Positions 17,147-25,443 of a stretch of DNA of 64,000 bases are shown here, piece by piece. Each line of letters opens with the position of its first letter. The stretch's first letter is position 1. The stretch covers positions 124,001 to 188,000 of the forward strand of contig JADJHR010000006.1 of NCBI GenBank assembly GCA_016707445.1. Reading direction: 5' to 3'. The notes under the pieces are model-generated. The model made no database searches. It worked only from the letters and a program-made list of their open reading frames with translations, and had not been told where the DNA came from. This DNA comes from Rubrivivax sp. GTDB taxonomy: Bacteria > Pseudomonadota > Gammaproteobacteria > Burkholderiales > Burkholderiaceae_C. Position numbers and translations under genes: made by a program.

Positions 17147-18484
17147 ATGAACGACGACGACGATCCGTTCGCGCATTTCAACAGCAAGGACAGCCCGACC
17201 ATCATCAAGCCGGCCGCGGGGCGCGGTGGCCGGGCGGCCGCGCCCGGCCCTGCCGCAGCGCCCCCGTCGGCCGATGCCACGGCGGTACGCGGTGCGCCAC
17301 AAGCGCAGCCGGCCGATGCCCCGATCGCGGCCGGCCTGAACCCGCTGCTGCAGCATGCGGCGCCTTTGCTGATGGCGGCGACGCGGCTGCGCAGCACGGT
17401 GCAACACCCCAACCCGGCGGCGCTGCGGTCCGCGCTGGCCGACACCGTGCGGCGCTTTGAACAAAACGCCCGCGCCGCCGGCGTGCCCAGTGATCAGGTT
17501 GTCGCTGCGCGTTACGTGCTGTGCACCTTCGTCGACCAGTGCGCGTCGTCCACCCCCTGGGGTTCATCGGGCGCCTGGGCCAACCAGAGCCTGCTGGTGC
17601 AGTTCCACAACGAGTCCTGGGGCGGCGAGAAAGTCTTCCAGCTGCTGGCCAAGCTGGGCAAGGACATCCCGGCCAACTACGCCTTGCTGGAACTGCTGCA
17701 CGTGGTGCTGTCGCTGGGCTTCGAGGGCCGCTACCGCGGCATGGACAACGGACGTGCGCAGCTTGACGCCATCCGCGAAAAGCTGGCCACGCTGCTGCAC
17801 CAGCATGCGGGGCCGATGGAGGCCGAACTGTCGCCACAGTGGCAGGGCGTGGCCAACACGCAGCGCCTGCGCGACGGCGTCCCGCTGTGGGTGCTGGCCG
17901 CGCTGGCCGCCGGCGTGCTGCTGCTGCTGTTCTTCATCCTGCAGTTCACCCTGAACAGCCGCACCAACGGCATCTTCAACCAGTTGCAAGCCATCGACGT
18001 GAAGGCGCCAGCGCGCACGCTGCCGGCACCGCCGCTGCCGGTGGCGGCGGTACAGCCGCGGCTGGCAGTGCTGCTGCGGCAGCAGATCGAGGCCAAGCAG
18101 CTGCAGGTCAACGACCTGGCCGACCGCTCGGTCGTCACCATCGCGGGCGACGGCTTCTTCGAGTCGTCCAGCGCCGAGGTGACGGGCAAGGTTCGACCCC
18201 TGCTGGCCCAGGTGGCGCAGGCGCTGGCCAAGGTGCCGGGCAAGGTGCTCATCACCGGGCACAGCGACAACCAGCCCATCCGTTCGCTGCGTTACCCGTC
18301 AAACTGGCACTTGTCGCAGGCCCGCGCCGAGTCGGTGCGCGACCTGCTGACGCCGGTGGTCACGCCCGACCGCATGAAAGCCGAGGGCCGCGCCGAGAGC
18401 GAGCCGATCGACGACAACAACACCGCCGCCGGTCGCGCCCGCAACCGGCGGGTGGAGATCACGTTGTTCCCGACGAACAACTGA
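17147..18484 (+). CDS. tssL: T6SS membrane-complex protein TssL (DotU) with C-terminal OmpA domain
   Basis: A 445-residue evolved TssL. The first 60 residues are low-complexity (Ala/Pro). The DotU domain covers about 60-235 (ARYVLCTFVDQCASSTPWG, FHNESWGGEKVFQLL, ALLELLHVVLSLGFEGRYRG in pieces). One transmembrane segment follows near 242-262 (PLWVLAALAAGVLLLLFFIL), then a periplasmic OmpA/MotB domain from about 310 (FFESSSAEV, LITGHSDNQPIRS, NRRVEITLFP). TssL with TssM spans the inner membrane; the fused OmpA domain lets it grip peptidoglycan directly. GAGGG lies five bases before the ATG. tssM follows after 11 bp. Confidence 0.95.
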   Translation: MNDDDDPFAHFNSKDSPTIIKPAAGRGGRAAAPGPAAAPPSADATAVRGAPQAQPADAPIAAGLNPLLQHAAPLLMAATRLRSTVQHPNPAALRSALADTVRRFEQNARAAGVPSDQVVAARYVLCTFVDQCASSTPWGSSGAWANQSLLVQFHNESWGGEKVFQLLAKLGKDIPANYALLELLHVVLSLGFEGRYRGMDNGRAQLDAIREKLATLLHQHAGPMEAELSPQWQGVANTQRLRDGVPLWVLAALAAGVLLLLFFILQFTLNSRTNGIFNQLQAIDVKAPARTLPAPPLPVAAVQPRLAVLLRQQIEAKQLQVNDLADRSVVTIAGDGFFESSSAEVTGKVRPLLAQVAQALAKVPGKVLITGHSDNQPIRSLRYPSNWHLSQARAESVRDLLTPVVTPDRMKAEGRAESEPIDDNNTAAGRARNRRVEITLFPTNN

Positions 18485-18495
18485 AGAAGCCGACC

Positions 18496-21400
18496 ATGAA
18501 GAATGTCCTGCGATGGTTCCTCAGCCCGGTCGTGATGGGCACGCTGGCTCTGCTGATCCTGAGTGCGCTGGTGTGGTGGGCCTTTCCACTGATCGCCTTC
18601 GGCAGCGCACGGCCCTTCGAGGGCTTCTGGGCCCGCCTGATCACGCTGGCCGTGCTGTGGGGCCTGTGGATCGGCTGGCTGGTGCTCGGCCTGGTGCGCC
18701 GCCGGCGCACGCATGCGGCACTGGTCAAGGGCCTGTCGGCCGGCTCGGTGGCCAGCCAGCGCGAGGCCCAGGTGCTGGCGCAGCGTTTCGAAGAGGCGAT
18801 GGTCAAGCTGCGCGCCAGTTCCGGCCGCTCGCTGTTCAGACCCGGTGGCTACCTTTACGAGCTGCCCTGGTACATGTTCATCGGCGCCCCCGGTGCCGGC
18901 AAGACCACGGCCTTGATGAACTCGGGACTGCAGTTCCTGTTGGGCGACGGCAAGGACGGGGCATCGGTCAGTGGCGTCGGCGGCACGCGCAACTGCGACT
19001 GGTGGTTCACGCGCGATGCGGTGCTGATCGACACCGCCGGCCGCTACAGCACGCAGGACAGCGACGCTGCCGCCGATGCCGGCGCCTGGGACGCCTTCCT
19101 GGCCCTGCTCAAGCGCACGCGGCCGCGGCAGCCGATCAACGGTGTGATGCTGACGGTCAACGCCTTCGACCTGGTGCAGCAAAGCGCGGCCGACCGCGCC
19201 GAACTGGCGCGCAGCCTGCGCGACCGCCTGCATGAGCTGCAGGGCAAGCTGGGCGTACAGGCGCCGGTGTATGTGCTGGTCACCAAGATGGACCTGGTGG
19301 CCGGCTTCAACGAGACCTTCGGCGACCTGCCCAAGGAGGCGCGCGAACAGGTCTGGGGCTTCACCCTGCCCTACCAGGATGGGCAGGACCCAGCGGTCGA
19401 GAAGGAATTCGACCAAGGTTTCGGCGGCCTCGAGCGTCGTCTCGGCGAAGGACTGGGCGTGCGCCTGCAGGCCGAGCGTGACCCGGCACGGCGCGCCGCG
19501 CTGTTCGGCTTCCCGCAGGAACTGGCGGCGCTGCGGCGGCCGCTGCATGAGTTCGTCGCTGCGGTTTTCAGCGCTGGTGGCACGGTGCAGCGTACGCCGC
19601 CGATGCGCGGCGTCTATTTCACCAGCGGCACCCAGGAAGGCACGCCGATCGATCGTGTGATGGGCTCGCTGGGCCGCGCCTTCGGGCTCGAGCGACCGGC
19701 GCTGTCGACACGCGGCTCGGGCCCCGGCAAGAGCTTTTTCCTGGCGCGGCTGCTGCGCGACGTCGTCTTCGTCGAGCGCGGCCTGGGGGTCTACAACGCG
19801 GCCGCGGAACGCCGCCGTCGCATGCTGCGCCTGGCTGTGATGACCGGCATCGGCGTGCTGTCGACCGCGCTGGTCGTCGGCTGGGGCGTCAGCTTCGTGC
19901 GCAACGTCAACTATGCCGATGGCGTGGCCGCCAGGCTGCCGGCCATCAAGCAGGAGGTGGACAGCATTGCCCCGGGCACGGGTGGCGATGTCGCGACCCT
20001 GATCAAGCCCCTGCTCGACATGAAGCAGGCCGCGCACAGCGCCGACTTTGCGATCGAGGACCCGCCACTGCTGATGTCGCTGGGCATGTATCAGGGTGGC
20101 AAGCTCGACGCCGCGGCACAGCTGGCCTACGGGCGCTTGCTGGACAAGGCCTTCGCGCCGCGCATCACCAAGCGCCTGGAAGAACGCCTGCGGGCCGCCA
20201 ACAACAGCAACCTGGAGAACGCCTACGAGGCGCTGAAGAACTACCTGATGCTGTACACGCCCGACAAGTTCGATGCCGAGGGGCTGAAGGCCTGGATCGG
20301 TACCGACTGGGACGTGCAGTTCGCGCGCGCACTCGAACCCGACGCACGCGCCGAGCTCGACCGCCATCTCGACGCGCTGCTGGCACGCGGCGCGCCGCCG
20401 CCGCTGGTGGCCAAGGACGATGCGCTGGTGGCACAGATGCGCGAGATGCTGAATGCCTTGCCGCTGGAGCTGCGCATCTACGGCCGCATCAAGCGGTCCA
20501 GCCGCGGCAATGACCTGCCCGACTTCACGGTGGCCGCCAATGCCGGCACGCGTGCGGCCCAGGTCTACCGCCGCCAGAGCGGCGAGCCGCTGACACGCGG
20601 CATCCCCGGGCTGTACACGCGTGAAGGCTATCGCCGCACCTTCCAGGGCACGATCCCCAAGGTGTCGGCCCAGCTCGCCGCCGAAGAGACTTGGGTGATG
20701 GGCGTGCGCAACGATCCCGAGCGCATCAAGGCGCTGAGCCTGGGCAATGCCCTGGCCAACCGGGTTCGTCGCGTCTACCTCGAGGACTACATCAAGGAAT
20801 GGGACAAGTATCTGGCCGACGTGAAACTGGTGCCGATGGCCACCATCGCGCAGCAGATCGAGGTGTTCAGGCTGTTGTCGGGTGTCGATTCACCGATGGC
20901 CACCTTCGTGCGCCGGGTGGCCGAAGAAACCACCCTGGTACCGCCAGTCGCGAAGCCCGGCACCAACCCGATCGCCAAGGCGCTCAACAAGGCCGACAAG
21001 GCGCGTGACGAAGCGGCCAAGCTGGCCGACCCTGGCGCCGCACCAGCGGCCCCCGGCAGCGGGCCGCTGGAGCGCATGGTAGATGACCACTTCGCCGGCT
21101 ATCGCCGGCTGGTGACCGGACAACCATCGCCGATGGATGACCTGCGCAAGCTCTTCGACGAACAGCAGACCTATCTGCTGGCGATCGACAACGCGCAGAA
21201 GACACAGTCGGCACCGCCGCCGGGCGGCGGTGCGGGCCCCAAGCTCAAGGTCCAGGGCGGGCAGCTGCCCGATGCGCTGAAGGCCATGGTCGAGACGCTG
21301 GCCGACGCCGGCGCCAAACAAAGCCAGCGCGCCGAGCGCGATGTACTGACCGCCGAGCTCAAGCCGGTCGCCGACTTCTGCCAGCGTGCCATCGCCAACC

Positions 21401-22023
21401 GCTACCCCTTCGCCGCCGGCTCGCGCGCCGACGTGCTGCCCGAAGATTTCGGCCAGCTGTTCGGCCAGGGCGGCATGCTTGACGATTTCTTCAATCGTCG
21501 CCTGGTCTCGCTGGTCGACACCGGCGGCGCGGTCTGGGCCTATCGGCCGCTGCCCGACGGCACGCGCCCGTCGGCAGGTTCACTGCCCGACTTCCAGCGC
21601 GCGGCGCGCATCCGCGAGGCCTTCTTCCGCGCCGGCGGCAAGACGCCAGGATTTCGCATCGACGTGCGTGCGGCCGAGCTCGGCGCCGGCCTGCAAGAGC
21701 TGACGATCGACATCGACGGTCAGGCTTTCAAGCTGACTGCGGGCGGACCTCCGGTGACGCTGACCTGGCCCAGCCAGCGCGTTGCCTCACGCGTGACACT
21801 GAGCGCCGCACCCAACGGCACGCCGATGGTCTTCGATGGGCCATGGGGGCTGTTTCGCATGTTCGAGCGCTTCGAGATCGTGCCTTCGGGACAGCCTGAG
21901 CGCTTTGGCGTGAACATGATGCTCGACGGCCGGCGCGCGCGCCTCGAAGTGACCTCGACCAGCGTGCTCAATCCGTTTCGCATGCGCGAGGTGCAGCAGT
22001 TTCGCTGCCCGAGCGCCGTCTGA
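18496..22023 (+). CDS. tssM: T6SS membrane-complex protein TssM (IcmF/VasK)
   Basis: A 1175-residue TssM. Two transmembrane segments lie near the N-terminus (about 9-30 and 45-67), followed by a cytoplasmic P-loop domain with Walker A GAPGAGKTTAL near residue 130 and the VLIDTAGRY Walker-B-like strand near 175; the N-K/T-x-D motif is seen as VTKMDLV. A third membrane segment is near 450. The large periplasmic IcmF-related and C-terminal domains (for example VTLTWPSQRVASRV, WGLFRMFERF) complete it. It forms the transenvelope channel with TssL (and TssJ, not seen in this window). Length is normal. The ATG at 18496 is chosen for its typical membrane N-terminus; the longer frame upstream overlaps tssL. 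Confidence 0.96.
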   Translation: MKNVLRWFLSPVVMGTLALLILSALVWWAFPLIAFGSARPFEGFWARLITLAVLWGLWIGWLVLGLVRRRRTHAALVKGLSAGSVASQREAQVLAQRFEEAMVKLRASSGRSLFRPGGYLYELPWYMFIGAPGAGKTTALMNSGLQFLLGDGKDGASVSGVGGTRNCDWWFTRDAVLIDTAGRYSTQDSDAAADAGAWDAFLALLKRTRPRQPINGVMLTVNAFDLVQQSAADRAELARSLRDRLHELQGKLGVQAPVYVLVTKMDLVAGFNETFGDLPKEAREQVWGFTLPYQDGQDPAVEKEFDQGFGGLERRLGEGLGVRLQAERDPARRAALFGFPQELAALRRPLHEFVAAVFSAGGTVQRTPPMRGVYFTSGTQEGTPIDRVMGSLGRAFGLERPALSTRGSGPGKSFFLARLLRDVVFVERGLGVYNAAAERRRRMLRLAVMTGIGVLSTALVVGWGVSFVRNVNYADGVAARLPAIKQEVDSIAPGTGGDVATLIKPLLDMKQAAHSADFAIEDPPLLMSLGMYQGGKLDAAAQLAYGRLLDKAFAPRITKRLEERLRAANNSNLENAYEALKNYLMLYTPDKFDAEGLKAWIGTDWDVQFARALEPDARAELDRHLDALLARGAPPPLVAKDDALVAQMREMLNALPLELRIYGRIKRSSRGNDLPDFTVAANAGTRAAQVYRRQSGEPLTRGIPGLYTREGYRRTFQGTIPKVSAQLAAEETWVMGVRNDPERIKALSLGNALANRVRRVYLEDYIKEWDKYLADVKLVPMATIAQQIEVFRLLSGVDSPMATFVRRVAEETTLVPPVAKPGTNPIAKALNKADKARDEAAKLADPGAAPAAPGSGPLERMVDDHFAGYRRLVTGQPSPMDDLRKLFDEQQTYLLAIDNAQKTQSAPPPGGGAGPKLKVQGGQLPDALKAMVETLADAGAKQSQRAERDVLTAELKPVADFCQRAIANRYPFAAGSRADVLPEDFGQLFGQGGMLDDFFNRRLVSLVDTGGAVWAYRPLPDGTRPSAGSLPDFQRAARIREAFFRAGGKTPGFRIDVRAAELGAGLQELTIDIDGQAFKLTAGGPPVTLTWPSQRVASRVTLSAAPNGTPMVFDGPWGLFRMFERFEIVPSGQPERFGVNMMLDGRRARLEVTSTSVLNPFRMREVQQFRCPSAV

Positions 22024-22045
22024 CCTTCATCGGCGCCAGCGGCCC

Positions 22046-22798
22046 ATGAGCGACGAAGACATCCCCGGCTGGCACGGCAAGCTGCCGACGCTGGGTGACT
22101 TTGCGGCGCGCCGCCTGCCCCATGAGTTCATCGAGGTCTGGGACGGCTGGCTGGCTGCCGGGCTGGCGACGTTGCGCGCATCAGCGCCCGAGGCCTGGCT
22201 CGAAGGCTATCTGGCCAGCCCGATCTGGCGCTTCGTGCTGCTGCCCGGCGCCTTGCCCGCGCCCTGCGCGGCGCAGGGCTGGGCCGGTGTGCTGATGCCC
22301 TCGGTCGACCGCGCCGGCCGCTATTTCCCGTTCACGGTAGCGCGGCCGCTGGCCGGCCTGCCCAAGGACAGCGCGAGCTTGACCGCCCTGCATCGCTGGC
22401 TGCGGCAGATGGACGACCTGGCGGCCGATGCGCTGCAGGACGACTGGACAGTGACGCAACTGGAGGCCGAACTCGAACGCCTGCGCCCAGCCGCGCTGGC
22501 TGCAAGCCGACCCCAGCGTGCATCCACCAACCTGCCCGCCGGCATCGCCGTCGGCAGCCTGCCGATTGCGTCGGCCGCCGACGTCACCGCGCTGATCACC
22601 GAGGATGCCATCGGGATCTGGCAGACTGCGGCCGGGGGGCAGGCCCTGTGGTGGTGCGAACCGAACACCGAACCGGGCCGCCTGGTGGTGACGCGCGGGC
22701 TGCCGACCGGAGTAGGCTTCGGTTTGTTGCTGGGGACGGCGGGGGCGCCAGGGCCTGGCAATCCACCCTGCCCGGGCAGTACCGCAACCTCCGGCTGA
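22046..22798 (+). CDS. tagF: T6SS regulator TagF (ImpM family)
   Basis: A 250-residue TagF. It starts MSDEDIPGWHGKLPTLGDFA and has the family motifs LPHEFIEVWDGWLAAGL, SPIWRFVLLPG and the MPSVDRAGRYFPFTVA stretch, then GIWQTAAGGQALWWC near the end. TagF proteins hold the T6SS off until relieved by the PpkA phosphorylation pathway in some bacteria; here ppkA follows after seven bases, matching that pairing. The last 25 residues are glycine/proline-rich and do not look like protein; a one-base shift near 22738 would instead give a tail ending in TGA that overlaps the ATG of ppkA. A frameshift at the end is therefore possible, but I cannot prove it. Confidence 0.9.
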   Translation: MSDEDIPGWHGKLPTLGDFAARRLPHEFIEVWDGWLAAGLATLRASAPEAWLEGYLASPIWRFVLLPGALPAPCAAQGWAGVLMPSVDRAGRYFPFTVARPLAGLPKDSASLTALHRWLRQMDDLAADALQDDWTVTQLEAELERLRPAALAASRPQRASTNLPAGIAVGSLPIASAADVTALITEDAIGIWQTAAGGQALWWCEPNTEPGRLVVTRGLPTGVGFGLLLGTAGAPGPGNPPCPGSTATSG

Positions 22799-22805
22799 CG
22801 CTTTC

Positions 22806-24722
22806 ATGACCAACGAATCACCGGACGACGACCGCACACTCATCCAACCCGTCACTGGCGGCCAGCCGACTCCCGAAACCCCTGCCGCACCGGCATTGCC
22901 CGGTCGGCAGGATTCCGGCAACGCGCTGCCGCTGGGGACCTACCTCGATGAGTTCGAACTGCGCACCGTGGCCGGTGAAGGCGGTTTCTCGATCGTCTAC
23001 CGCGCCTGGGACCACTCGCTCAATCGTCAGGTGGCCGTCAAGGAGTACTTTCCGTCGGGCATGGTCGGGCGCTCGGGCGGCACCCAGGTGGTGGTCCGTT
23101 CCGAGCGCCACTCCGATGCCTTCGAAGCGGGTCTGCGCAGCTTCGTCGAGGAGGCCAAGCTGCTGGCCCAGTTCGACCACCCGGCACTGATCAAGGTCTA
23201 CCGCTTCTGGAAGGCCAACGGCTCGGCCTACATGGTGATGCCGTTCTGCGAAGGCATCACGCTGCGTGACGACTGGCGCGCCAACACCGAGCCGCCCGAC
23301 GAGACGGCGCTGATGACGCTGCTCGACCCGCTGACCGAGGCCCTGGGCGTGCTGCACGCCGAACGCTGGTACCACCGCGACATCGCGCCCGACAACGTGA
23401 TGCTGCTGGCCGGCACGCGGCGTCCGCTGTTGCTTGACTTCGGCGCTGCGCGTCAGGTCATTGGTGACATGACGCACGCGTTGACGGTGATCCTCAAGCC
23501 CGGCTATGCACCCATCGAGCAGTGGGGTGAGGTGCCGGGCATGAAGCAGGGGCCGTGGACCGACGTCTACGCATTGGCGGCGATGATCCACTTCGGCATC
23601 ACGCGCCGCACGCCGCCGCCGTCGGTGGGCCGGCTGATCAACGACGCCTACGAGCCGCTGAGCCATGTGGCTGCCGGGCGTTACAGCGAGCGCTTCCTGA
23701 TCGCGGTCGACCGCGCGCTGGCCGTCCGCCCCGAACAGCGCACGCAGTCGATCGAACAGTTCCGCAACGAGATCGGGCTCAACGAGTTCGCGCCGCGCAC
23801 GATGACCTGGATGCCGTCGGCATCCGGCACGGCGCCCGTGCAGGCACCCGGCCCGGCCCCGGCAACCACGTTGATGCCCGACCTGGCGCTGCCCAACACC
23901 ACGCTGTCACAGCCCGGCGCGGGTGTCGACTTCACCTTCAGCCCGCCGTCGGCTGCAGGCGCGCTCGACTTCGAGACGCGCACCGTGCCTCTGCAAGCGC
24001 CCGCGCCACCGCCTGAACAGCAGCGCCGTTCGGCGCTGCTGTTCGGCGCCGGCCTGGTGGCCACCGGTGTGCTCGGCCTCGGCGCCTATGCCTTGTTCAA
24101 GCCCTCACCTGCACCGACGCCTGTGCCTGTCGAGCCGACGCCGGCGCCCGCACCGTCGCCGGTGGTCGCGGCACCTGCCCCTGCACCGGCCCCGGCGCCC
24201 GTGGTCTTCGACGCCGTGCAGGATTTCGAACGTGTGGTGGCGGCCCAGGCACCGGGTTGGCGTGTCGAGGTCACGCTGGTACGAACCACGGTGCGCAGCG
24301 AGAAGGACGCGATCGAGTTCACCGTGCGCTCGCAGCACGATGGCTATCTCTATGTGTTCAACCATGGCTCGGACGGCGCACTGTTGCAGCTGTACCCGAA
24401 CAAGACCTCGGGGCTGCCGCGGGTACGCAAAGGCGTCGCGCTCAACCTGCCGAAGAAGGATGTCGACTTCAAGATCTCGGGGCCCAGCGGGCTGAACCAG
24501 TTGCTGGTCGTGGTGTCGGAACTGCAGCGCGACCATTCAGCCTTCAAGCCGCGCGACGAAGGCGGATTCCTGTTCTATCCCACCGGGGATGCGGCGAACG
24601 CGCTGTCGGCGCGCCACAAGGGCCCCTTGCCGTGGATCGCCGGCATCCCGCAATGCCCCGCCAGCGGCCCCTGCAACGACGAGTTCGGCGCCACGATCGT
24701 CTCCTTCAACGTGGTGCAGTGA
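22806..24722 (+). CDS. PpkA-like serine/threonine protein kinase with membrane anchor and DUF4384-type sensor
   Basis: A 638-residue Hanks-type kinase. The kinase domain spans about residues 45-320: glycine loop GEGGFSIVY, lysine in QVAVKEY, catalytic HRDIAPDNV and metal-binding DFGAAR are all intact. A Pro/Ala linker leads to one transmembrane helix near 412-432 (LLFGAGLVATGVLGLGAYAL) and a periplasmic C-terminus with the DGYLYVFNHGSDGALLQLYPN region, which resembles DUF4384. This architecture matches T6SS PpkA kinases, which phosphorylate Fha proteins and switch the system on. No FHA-domain protein or PppA phosphatase is visible in the window. It begins seven bases after tagF. The catalytic function is confident; its target is inferred from context. 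Confidence 0.9.
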   Translation: MTNESPDDDRTLIQPVTGGQPTPETPAAPALPGRQDSGNALPLGTYLDEFELRTVAGEGGFSIVYRAWDHSLNRQVAVKEYFPSGMVGRSGGTQVVVRSERHSDAFEAGLRSFVEEAKLLAQFDHPALIKVYRFWKANGSAYMVMPFCEGITLRDDWRANTEPPDETALMTLLDPLTEALGVLHAERWYHRDIAPDNVMLLAGTRRPLLLDFGAARQVIGDMTHALTVILKPGYAPIEQWGEVPGMKQGPWTDVYALAAMIHFGITRRTPPPSVGRLINDAYEPLSHVAAGRYSERFLIAVDRALAVRPEQRTQSIEQFRNEIGLNEFAPRTMTWMPSASGTAPVQAPGPAPATTLMPDLALPNTTLSQPGAGVDFTFSPPSAAGALDFETRTVPLQAPAPPPEQQRRSALLFGAGLVATGVLGLGAYALFKPSPAPTPVPVEPTPAPAPSPVVAAPAPAPAPAPVVFDAVQDFERVVAAQAPGWRVEVTLVRTTVRSEKDAIEFTVRSQHDGYLYVFNHGSDGALLQLYPNKTSGLPRVRKGVALNLPKKDVDFKISGPSGLNQLLVVVSELQRDHSAFKPRDEGGFLFYPTGDAANALSARHKGPLPWIAGIPQCPASGPCNDEFGATIVSFNVVQ

Positions 24723-24750
24723 GCCCGTCGGGCCGCCGCGCCGGGCGCCG

Positions 24751-25347
24751 ATGAGCAAGCTGTACTTTCGCTACGCGGCCATGAACGCCGGCAAGTCCAC
24801 CGCGCTGCTGCAGGCTGCCCACAACTACGAAGAACGCGGCTTGCAGGTGCTGCTGTTCACCGCCGCACACGACGACCGCACGGGCCCCGGCGTGATCGGC
24901 TCGCGCCTGGGTCTGCAGCGCCCCGTGGCCACCTTCGGGCCCGACACCGAGTTCAGCCGCGAGCACATGCCCGACGACCTGGCCTGCCTGCTGATCGACG
25001 AGGCGCAGTTCCTCACGCCGGCCCAGGTGCGGCAGCTGCACCGGCTGGCGCACCTGGGCCGTGTCCCCGTGATCTGTTACGGGCTGCGCAGCGATTTCCG
25101 GGGTGAGGCCTTTCCGGGGTCGGCGCAGCTGCTGACCCTGGCTGACGACCTGGAAGAGATGAAGACCATCTGCGCCTGTGCCCGCAAGGCATCGATGAAC
25201 GTACGGCTGGCCGCCGACGGCCGCCGCGTGACGCAGGGCGAGCAGGTGGAGATCGGCGGCAACGACCGCTATCGGGCGGTCTGTCCAGCCTGCTTCTACA
25301 GCGACGATGCCGCCGGCGCGAAGCAGGCACCGGGGTTGTTCGGTTGA
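24751..25347 (+). CDS. tdk: thymidine kinase
   Basis: A 198-residue type II thymidine kinase. The P-loop AAMNAGKSTALLQ lies at residues 8-20, the catalytic/Mg segment LLIDEAQFL near 85, and the zinc site is readable as CACARKASMN (about 145) plus CPACF (about 185). It makes dTMP from thymidine and ATP. The ATG at 24751 gives the usual N-terminus MSKLYFRY; it starts 28 bases after the stop of the PpkA-like gene. The gene is not a T6SS component, and its placement between two kinase genes of the T6SS arm is odd; it may just be a neighbour that the secretion genes grew around. Confidence 0.95.
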   Translation: MSKLYFRYAAMNAGKSTALLQAAHNYEERGLQVLLFTAAHDDRTGPGVIGSRLGLQRPVATFGPDTEFSREHMPDDLACLLIDEAQFLTPAQVRQLHRLAHLGRVPVICYGLRSDFRGEAFPGSAQLLTLADDLEEMKTICACARKASMNVRLAADGRRVTQGEQVEIGGNDRYRAVCPACFYSDDAAGAKQAPGLFG

Positions 25348-25443
25348 TGCAGGGCCACATCAGCCGGCGACAACCCCCAGCCGCGGGAATGGACCTGTCC
25401 GCCTGCGTGGCGCATCATCGGATCCTGCCCGCGGGCATTGACC

